From: Colias croceus
Lineage: Eukaryota > Arthropoda > Insecta > Lepidoptera > Pieridae
Assembly: GCF_905220415.1 (NCBI RefSeq)
Contig: NC_059539.1
Coordinates: forward strand, 558,001-622,000
Direction: 5' to 3'
Length of the DNA stretch: 64,000 nucleotides
Shown here piece after piece: positions 37,249 to 46,500 of this stretch. Position 1 is the stretch's first letter; every line of letters starts with the position of its first letter. The notes beneath the pieces were generated by a model that had not been told where the DNA came from, did not search any database, and worked only from the letters and a program-made list of their open reading frames with translations. Position numbers and translations under genes: made by a program.

Positions 37249-40200
37249 GTCTTGACGGATACATGACGAATGCTATCTAAGACAGGTTGTTTTTTCATCA
37301 AGTGTGGTGTTTTTTCTAGGAAAGTTTGATAAACATTGTAACTGGATACATATAATTAAAGTGCAGTAAATAACTTCATTAGTCATTTCTAGTAATTGGA
37401 TAGTATGGTTCTAACTCCTAACTAGAAAAAATATTACATTCTCCTTCGAAGATTCCAAGTGAAAACCTCTTTTTTTAATTTATTTATTTATCTATAATGG
37501 GTTTTCTGTGACACGTTAAAAGCCACAATTAGCCTAATTACTATTGTAGAACATAACATACACAACTGCACAATTTCATACCCAATCGTTCCTCAATTTT
37601 CGCTCGTTTGAAACGCAACTTCGCAATACTTTTGTATCAAACAACAGCTATTTTAAATGCCGACAAATCATCCCCAAAAATGAATCACAATTCCCAAAAA
37701 CACCACTTCAAAGTACAAATCGAGAACAAAGGACACGAATATCTTGTATTATAGGCATGGCAAATTAAATAGCATTCGGAAAGCTTTTAACTTGCGTTTG
37801 TCACGGCCATTGTCGGTGGGCTCAAAAGGCGCCATAAATTGATGGAGTGTCCCACAGGTTTACTGCGCATGCGTCACGCAGCAGGGAACCGGGTAATGGC
37901 CAGATATGCGTGTAAAGCCGCGGTATACGTGAGTACTGTTAATGTCGCGTTTACCTAGTTGGAGAGGCTAATGCTTTTATCTTGTTGTAATTTATTGTAT
38001 TTGGATGTTAGAGTTTTAACGGTTGTGTAGGGCGATTTATGTATAAATGTTAAATCTTACAATGGTTAACTTTGCATATAATTGAAGATGATTAATAATT
38101 GATGGTGATGAATATATTTTTTTTTTGTAAATTTAAATAATGATTATCATACTATAAATAATATAACATCATCAAGTTACGGCCTAATTGAATGATACAG
38201 TATTGAGCATCATAATTTCCAAACAGATCGCGATCAACATTTGACTTCAGAACTGTGACCTAACCCCTTGTATCAGATGAACACACGTGATACAGATACT
38301 TTTTATGAAGTAGGGATCATTGCTAGAACAATCACCGCCGGCGCCGGCGCCCCGGGCGCTTGCACAATGCAATCGCTTTCGCTATTCGTTATGCTCCAAT
38401 GGTTTACTTAAATTGCTCGTCGATTCACGAAATGCTTTGATTCTGCAATAATTCTTGGACCTTTTTCACATCCTCCGTTATGCGTCATGCTGTCATTAAT
38501 ATGGAGAGTTATGTAAAGGGATTGAGGTTTTTGCATTCGTGAAGTATACAACGAACAGAACTTAAATCGTGAATTTCAAAGGTTAATTATAGGTTTATTT
38601 TTTAGATTTTATATTTAATTGATAATTTTTATTAAAGGTTTGTCTTATCTTAACGTCCAGATTTATATTAGAAGCCCTAATGGAATCACAAATGTGCGGA
38701 ATAATCAAGGCCGAATAAAAATTTCCTGTTACCTTACCTGTATTGAAATGCCCTACTTACATCTAATAATATCTTCTATCGCGCCAAAAGACATCGATAT
38801 TGATAACAATCAATAAACTGCATCCTTCATTGCATATTTAGCATGTTGTATGTCAAAGATGAGCGACTAGCAATAGGAATAAGCAGACGATCATTACATT
38901 TTACAACCTTTATGAATCTCTGAAGCTAACAGGTGTCCAACATACAATGATCGGGTCACAGGCCCTCTGTTCCTTTTAGCTTATCATAAACACTTGACAA
39001 TCAAAGGCTTTTTATATACCGGGGTTTTATGGTGAATGAATGGCCTGTTGTGAACCATTAGGAGGGCCGAGAGTCTGTCAACGACTGTAATGTTTTATGT
39101 TGTGGACTTTTATAGATTTGAGAGCGTTTTTATTTGGTGGCCGTGGTCGGTTGTGTTGGCGGTCTCGGTTTAGTTATGTATAATCAAATTGTTGGAGTCT
39201 GTAAATTGGATTTAACATTAATTTTTAGAGTATTAAGTGCTTTATTATTACTTCGTGAATGGGTGTGATTTTTTCTTGTATTCATTAATTGTCCCTAATA
39301 AAGTTCGATTAGGGACATAAAGAAACATACCTACAGCACAGTTATATCACATTTTTTTTACTTATTTAACTGTACCATAAAAATACTTAAAATCGACACG
39401 ATATGCCAATGCATGTGATGAATACAGCTAGTGTCCTGGTCAGTACCAGTAGCCAGTTTTACAACATCGTATTAGGTACGAGTATTTATTTTCCTATAAA
39501 ACAACCAATTAGGTTTTGTTTTAGAAAAGATCTGAAGCATACCACGTGAACAATTTTATGAGATCAGCTTGAAAGCAAGTCATTAAAATTCCTTATTCTA
39601 TTTAAAAATTGATCACAAAGGACGGCTTACGACAAAAGCGTGCCGCGGTAATTATGACACTGTAGTGTATCACACAAATTGGTTGAGCCTTTTTTGGGTT
39701 TTATTATACATACTTACTTGTAGGTACTTACGGCAAATTTTTTATTCATACTTGCTAGCAAGTGTTTATTTATCTGTTTTGTAGAGTTTCACGCATGTGC
39801 TGATATAATCAATTTATTTTCGAAATTTGATTTGGTTTAATTATGGTATAGTTAAATGGTAAATCATCTCTTTGTATTGGAATGTTATTGTTTTATAGGG
39901 GAGTGGAGATTTGATATTTGATGTTTCGGGTTACAGCTAGATCAAAATTAGCGGAATTTTCAGTGTTAACTAGCCGTTAAATATAATATCAAATATTTAT
40001 TTATTTTATTTATTTATTACACTTTATTGTAATACAATTATTAAAAGAGGGGAAAAGAGAGGGGAGGGGCAGAAAATGCTTGTTACCAATAACAATAGCA
40101 GTCCAAAAGTCCATATTCTAATGTAAAGATGGCCGCTATCGGGGCCCTTCGTTATGCGCGATTGTGCCGGGAAAGGCGCTCGTTATAAGTCCCGTATTTG

Positions 40201-41117
40201 GGACCGCCCCGAACCTTACAATTCGGCTAATTAGCCCCCGATGGATTTGTTTATGGGATTGATCTTCAATATATTTCAGAATTTAATGGACAGGAAAAAT
40301 AATAAAATAAGTGAAGGACCGAAATATATTTTACTTGAATATCAAAATATGTAATTGGTTTTGATATTGTATGCATTTTTAGACATTTTTTTTATGTTTT
40401 GATGATAACTTTGGTTGAATGGGTGGTGTGAGACATTTTTTGACTATTTAGATTAATAATTGAGCTTTTTTCATTTGAATTAGTAACAAAAATTAAATAA
40501 TTTAAAAATTAAAACAATACACAAAACAATAAAACGATTAGGAAATAAATTAAAGGGAAGCTCCCTTTCATCATCTGTTCACGAAATTAACTGTTTAATG
40601 ACCTTTAAATCTTTGTTTACACTGTAAATGCACCGCAAGGCGTAACGAGGAAGCAATTAGTCATTAACTTGACAGATGTTTTTCAAACAATACACACTTG
40701 AAACTCCATTGAAAGTTCATGCGACCCTTTAAATAGATGGGCTTCTGTGGGGCCCCATTAACATCAACGCTGGGCCCCAATTTGGACTATTTTTATGTGT
40801 GTGAAAGATTTTTACTTGTGATTTATTACACAAGAGACCTTAAACTTCATGAACATGAAAAATACTATTAGTTCCTATAATTATAAACCTAGTAAATAAT
40901 GTGAACATAAAACATAATGAATAGACAAATTGAACGATCATGAGTAATAAATAGCCTGTAAATGTATTGGGGCGTTATTCGGCCATAAGTCATATCTATC
41001 TATACTTATAATAAATCTGTAGAGAGGCCAATTCTGTACATGAAATATATTTAAAAAAAAACTATGAAGGGGTGATAAGGGATCGCTACTGATGCCAAAA
41101 ATGCAATCAGTAAAATT

Positions 41118-41120
<3 letters not shown>

Positions 41121-41158
<38 letters not shown>
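41121..41158 (+). repeat. (GTCT)n microsatellite inside a Helitron
   Basis: About nine and a half uninterrupted GTCT units. Shorter gtctgtctgtctg runs occupy the same relative place in other Helitron copies, so the repeat is part of the family and has expanded here. Confidence 0.95.
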
Positions 41159-41390
41159 ATATTCGTTATAGAAACAAAAACTACACGACGGATTTTAACC
41201 AAATTTGGCACAATTATTCTTCATACTCCTGGGCAGGTTATAGTAAAAGAATCATGTAAATCGGTGTAGAAACACCAAAGTTATACATGAAATACGCTAT
41301 AAGTCATCGCGCGTGAATACAGAATCATGCAGCCATAAGGATTATTTTTGTGTATCAGTTGCCGCGTTCGACGCGCTTCGCGGCGGGAGC

Positions 41391-41400
41391 TATAAAAAGG
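41391..41400 (+). promoter_or_regulatory. TATA box in the non-autonomous Helitron
   Basis: tataaaaagg follows the palindrome-like gccgcgttcgacgcgcttcg. The arrangement is identical at 42699-42708, upstream of the Helitron protein gene. Confidence 0.5.
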
Positions 41401-41751
41401 CGGCGGGTCTGCACCCGTTTCGCGTTGTCATGGCATCACGTGTGAACGGCTGAACCGATTTCGATAATTCTTTTCTATTATATTCCTTGAAGTACGAGGA
41501 TGGTTTTTATGTAGAGAAAACGTAAATATGTACCACGGGCGAAGCCGGGGCGGACCGCTAGGAAACTGACCGATATAAGTTGCGTTGCTACCCCAATCTA
41601 CAAAACTTTTTTGGTCTTACATTAAAGACAAAAAACGCGCTTCGTCCGTTCCCACGCTTACTCTGGGTAATCGTTCAGCACATACAGATATTGAAAATAA
41701 GTAATATGTTCGCAGAGTTCTTTTCATCTGTCTGGGAAAAAGACTCATCAG

Positions 41752-42323
41752 AACGTGCACTTAGCCATGGCAATTAAAATAAAAATAATTTCGTCATCAG
41801 ATAATGCAAACACGTGTTTACGTGAGTCATAAATTTATTATGGTATAGTCCTAAAATGTTTTCTAAGAAACAATAGTGTACTTACATTGTCGGCAAGTTT
41901 ATTTTATTTTATTTTATTAAGGCTCATTAGCAGCTGTACATCGATTGTTTTACATAAAAAGTACACAAAAAAGTTCAAGTTCTTAAAGTCGGCAACTTAT
42001 TTTTGTTCGAACAATAGAGATAATAAATTCCAAATGATCAAGTTGTAGATAAAGGTTGTAAAATAAAACGTTGCTATGGTCGAGATACAAAGGTGAAAGT
42101 TAATTTTTCGAGTTATTTTATTTTATTTTATTTTCTTTATTAGGGATAATAAACAGCAGAACAGTGGTTAATTGTACAATAAAACTTAATCTAAATACAG
42201 GTATAACTGTCCAACCAACAACATTATCCACAGTTTGGATACATACATTTTTATACGTGCAACAAATGCGAATAAGAAAAAATAAATATAAACGTGCACT
42301 TAGCCATGGCAATTAAAATAAAA
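41752..42323 (+). repeat. 33-bp exact direct repeats 506 bp apart
   Basis: The sequence beginning aacgtgcacttagccatggc is present at 41752-41784 and again, unchanged over 33 bp, at 42291-42323. Between them lies 506 bp with two attttattttattttatt tracts and no coding potential. This could be a segmental duplication or a long target duplication around an unknown insert. Confidence 0.8.
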
Positions 42324-42698
42324 TAAATTAAGAATTGGAGATAAAAGTAGAGGGACGCAAAATAAGATAGGTTATTGCATGTTTAAGAGCAGATCAACTA
42401 AACTTCTTCGAACGGTTAAAGAGTGAAAATATGTACCAAAATGGCTTGGAGGGACTCGGTGATTATTTCAACTAATAGAGGGTCAAGATTTCAAGTAATG
42501 GAGGTTTTGGTGTTTGAGGGGAAGGGAACAAAACATTTTTTCTAGATTTGGAGGTATTTGACTTATCGAGGTTCGACTTAACGAGGTGCTACTGAACATG
42601 AAATACGCTATAAGTCATCGCGCGTGAATACAGAATCATGCCATAAGGATTATTTTTGTGTATCAGTTGCCGCGTTCGACGCGCTTCGCGGTGGGAGC

Positions 42699-42708
42699 TA
42701 TAAAAAGG
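42699..42708 (+). promoter_or_regulatory. TATA box of the Helitron transposase gene
   Basis: tataaaaagg, about 880 bp upstream of the ATG at 43589 and immediately before the repeat-bearing leader. The same block is conserved in the non-autonomous Helitron at 41391. Confidence 0.55.
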
Positions 42709-42808
42709 CGGCGGGTCCGCGTGCGAGGTTCATACAATATTTGGCTGTTGATGCGAATAGACGTTCAGAGTGTTCGACCTTATTGACAGATTTCTTTTGT
42801 TGTTGTTG

Positions 42809-43530
42809 TTGGTTTTAGTAGTGTTAAAGCATATTATTAGTTTACATTTTATTTCTTTATAAGTGAAGTACCAGTAGGTACGCATTTTAGTTATTTTGGA
42901 AGTGTTTAATTATATTAATAGTTTTTTTTCGTAATTATTTGTTTTTCTATAGGTTTTGGTAGTGTTTAAGCATATTATTAGTTTACATTTTATTTCTTTA
43001 TAAGTGAAGTAGCAGTAGGTACGTATTTTAGTTATTTTGGTAGTGTTTAATTATATTAATAGTTTATTTTCGTAATTATTTGTTTTTCTATAGGTTTTGG
43101 TAGTGTTTAAGCATATTAATAGTTTACATTTTATTTCTTTATAAGTGAAGTATCAATTGGTACGTATTTTAGTTATTTTGGTAGTGTTTAATTATATCAA
43201 TAGTTTATTTTCGTAATTATTTGTTTTTCTATAGGTTTTGGTGGTGTTTAAGCATATTATTAGTTTACATTTTATTTCTTTATAAGTGAAGTAGCAGTAG
43301 GTACGTATCTTTGTTATTTTGGTAGGTATTAATAGTTTATTTTCGTAATTATCATATATTTATTATAGTAGTGTTTAACTATAATTATTATAGTTCATTT
43401 ATAGATTTCTTTTGTTGTTATTCTATAGGTTTCGGTAGTGTTTAAGCATATTATTAGTTTACATTTTATTTCTTTATAAGTAGTAGTAGGTACGCATTTT
43501 AGTTATTTTAGTAGTGTTTATATTATATAA
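42809..43530 (+). repeat. Five tandem copies of a 141-bp leader repeat
   Basis: Copies begin with ggttttggtagtgtttaagc at about 42810, 42952, 43093, 43234 and 43428. Each contains agtttacattttatttcttt and ttttcgtaattatttgtttt. The fourth interval is longer (about 194 bp) because of local changes. AT-rich, no ATG-initiated frame of note; ends about 60 bp before the RepHel ATG. Confidence 0.88.
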
Positions 43531-43588
43531 TATTAATAGATTTCATAAGTGCAAGGTAGCTTCAGTTACTGTTGATTAAAAATACACA

Positions 43589-46500
43589 ATGCCACCTAAA
43601 AAAAGACCATCTTTATCTCGAAATTCTAGAGATGCTAAGAGGATGAGAAATGCGCGTTCTCAAGAATCGGCAGAGGAAAGAGCATATCGGTTAAACTCTA
43701 TGAGAGTTAGTGCCTCAACTTCTCGAGCCAATGAAAGCTCTTCAGAGAGAGAGATGCGATTAGCAGCTGACAGAGCGAGACGAGCTACATCACGGGCGTC
43801 TCAAAGCTTTTCTCAACGAGAGCTAAGGCTTACCATTGACCAAGAACAACATGTGTTATCCCGAGCAGCTGAAACTGCTTCACAACGAGAATTGCGTCTC
43901 ACAGCTGACCGCGAACGACATACATTATCTCGCGAGTCCGAAACATTTACTGAAAGGGAATTACGTCTCACAGCTGACCGCGAACGGCATACATTATCTC
44001 GCGAGTCAGAAACCTTCACTGAGAGGGAATTACGTCTTACAGCTGACCGCGAACGTCATAATATATTGTCTCGCGAGTCAGAAACCTTCACTGAGAGGGA
44101 ATTACGTCTTACAGCTGACCGTGAACGTCATATATTGTCTCGCGAGTCAGAAACCTTCACTGAGAGGGAATTACGTCTCACAGCTGACCGCGAACGTCAT
44201 ATATTGTCTCGCGAGTCAGAAACCTTCACTGAGAGGGAATTGCGTCTCACAGCTGACCGCGAACGTCATATTTTATCTCGAGAATCTGAAACTTTTACTC
44301 AATATGAAGACCGTTTGACAAATGATAGGGTGCACCATAATATTGTTCGATCACTCGAAGATGAACATGAGCATGAACAACGACTAGAGTCGGTACGCGA
44401 ACATTACAATTCTTTGACACAAGAACGATTAATAAGTTTGTCTAATGAAAGATTAAGAATCGAAAATATTCGGTCTCTTGAAACGGACGAACAGCGAGAG
44501 GCCCGTCTTACTGCAGACAGATTTCGTCATAGTCTTAATAACTTAGATGTACACATAGAAGATCAATCTAGAAATACGGTGGCGTGGTCAGACAAATATA
44601 AAAGTGGGTTTGCTTATAATTTCACAATTGATTACAGATCATCTTCTGTAATAGGCGATATGAACGTGGTATGTTCTTTTTGTAATGCTTTAAAGTGGAG
44701 TAAGGAGTCGGCTGGATTCTGTTGTTCTGGAGGTAAAATAAATTTGCCTTCATTCGAAGACCCACCGGAACCTTTGAAATCATTACTTTTAGGGGAACAT
44801 GTGCAATCTAAACAGTTTTTCGACAACATTCGCACTTATAATAGTGCGTTTCAGATGACATCCTTTGGTGCTCAACAAATCTCCGAAGGTCCTTTCATGC
44901 CTACTTTTAAAATACAAGGTCAGGTTTACCATTTGATAGGATCTCTTTTGCCTGAAGACCAACCTAAGTTTCTTCAAATATATTTTGTATCCGACTACAA
45001 CGAACAGTCGAATATAAGAAATCAATATTTCCCAAATTTAAATGCTGAACTCATTTCACAACTTCAGAACATGTTGCATCAGATTAATTCGTATGTATGC
45101 AGTTTTAAATCGGCATTAGAAGCTCTTCCTCGAGATGATGATAACAATTATAAAATTGTTATAAATGCCGATAGGCGTCCAACGCAGGAACACCCTGGGC
45201 GTTATAATGCTCCATCCACGAATGAAGTTGCTGTGGTATTGGTCGACCAGGAATGTGATAGGCGTGATATCGTTATCCGTTCCAGAGACAATCGTTTACA
45301 ACGTATTTACGAAACCCACAGGGCTTACGACGGTTTGCAATATCCTTTGATATATTGTCGAGGGGAAGATGGTTATAATTTTGCTTTATACCAAACTGAT
45401 CCGCATACAGGCGCACCTATTTATAATAAAAAGATTTCATGCCTTCAATTTTACTGTTACCAATTGCAAGTAAGACGGAATAGGTTTGTATACTTGCAAC
45501 GTTTTCGTGGCTTATTCAATCAGTTTATTGTAGACATGTACGCAAAAATTGAAACCGAAAGATTAGTTTATATACGATCTAATCAAAGGCAGCTGCGCGC
45601 TGAAGAATACGTGCACCTTCGCGACGCCATGCAGCAAGATAATGATACGGTGAATATGGGCCGTTTAGTTATTTTGCCCTCTTCTTTTACTGGTGGTCCA
45701 CGCTACATGCACGAACGTACTCAAGATGCTTTTTGTTACGTAAGAAAATATGGACGTCCCGACTTATTTATTACTGTAACTACCAATCCTAAGTGGGATG
45801 AAATCACTCGGGAGCTTCTTGAGGGTCAAGCACCGCATGACCGCCATGATATCATCGCAAGAGTTTTTCATTTAAAATTAAAATCAATGATAGATCTATT
45901 TACCAAAGATAACATTTTTGGAGAAGTATTGTGTTATATGTATAGTGTTGAATGGCAAAAACGCGGCTTACCCCACGCACATATCCTGCTTTGGTTAAAA
46001 GATAAGGTTCGACCTAATGATGTAGACAGTTTAATCAGTGCCGAAATTCCAAGTCCGATTGCAGATTCCGAGTTATACGACATTGTTAAAACTCATATGA
46101 TACATGGTCCATGTGGTGCATTTAACGTGAATTCTTCTTGCATGCAAGACGGTCGTTGCACTAAAAGATATCCAAAAGCCTTAGTGGAAGAAACTGTAAC
46201 AGGACATGATGGATACCCGAAATATCGTCGCCGTTCAAGAGATACTGGTGGTTTCACTGTTGAAAAGCGAGTGTCTGGACAACAGGTTATTTTAGACAAT
46301 AGGTGGGTCGTTCCGTATTCTCCTGTGTTGTCCAGAGCATTTCAAGCTCACATAAATGTTGAAATGTGTAATAGTGTAGAGTCAATAAAATATATTTGTA
46401 AGTACATTAATAAGGGCAGTGACCAAGCTACATTTGCTTTGAGAAATGAAAATGATGAAGTTACAAGATTTCAGTCAGGCAGATATATAAGTTCTTCAGA

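Larger units (their letters stand above)
40999..41561 (+). mobile_element. Non-autonomous Helitron (563 bp) sharing its promoter block with the autonomous copy
   Basis: Starts TCTATACTTATAATAAATC after an A, ends cacgggcgaagccggggcgg then accgctag (41558-41561). Its middle (41285-41411) is nearly identical to 42596-42719 upstream of the RepHel gene, including the TATA box. The base after CTAG is G rather than the expected T, so the right junction may have been altered after insertion. Confidence 0.82.

Noticed and set aside
41121..41158. Regular GTCT repeat considered as part of a CRISPR-like or satellite array
   Set aside because: A simple microsatellite of a tetranucleotide that belongs to the Helitron family; no spacers.
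42624..42818. 64-codon frame upstream of the Helitron gene
   Set aside because: It lies over the promoter block with the TATA box, and its counterpart in the 40999 copy diverges and stops; it looks like control sequence and not a protein.
43836..44318. 160-codon frame overlapping the Helitron repeat array
   Set aside because: An out-of-frame shadow of the 69-bp coding repeats; a period divisible by three keeps the other frames open too.
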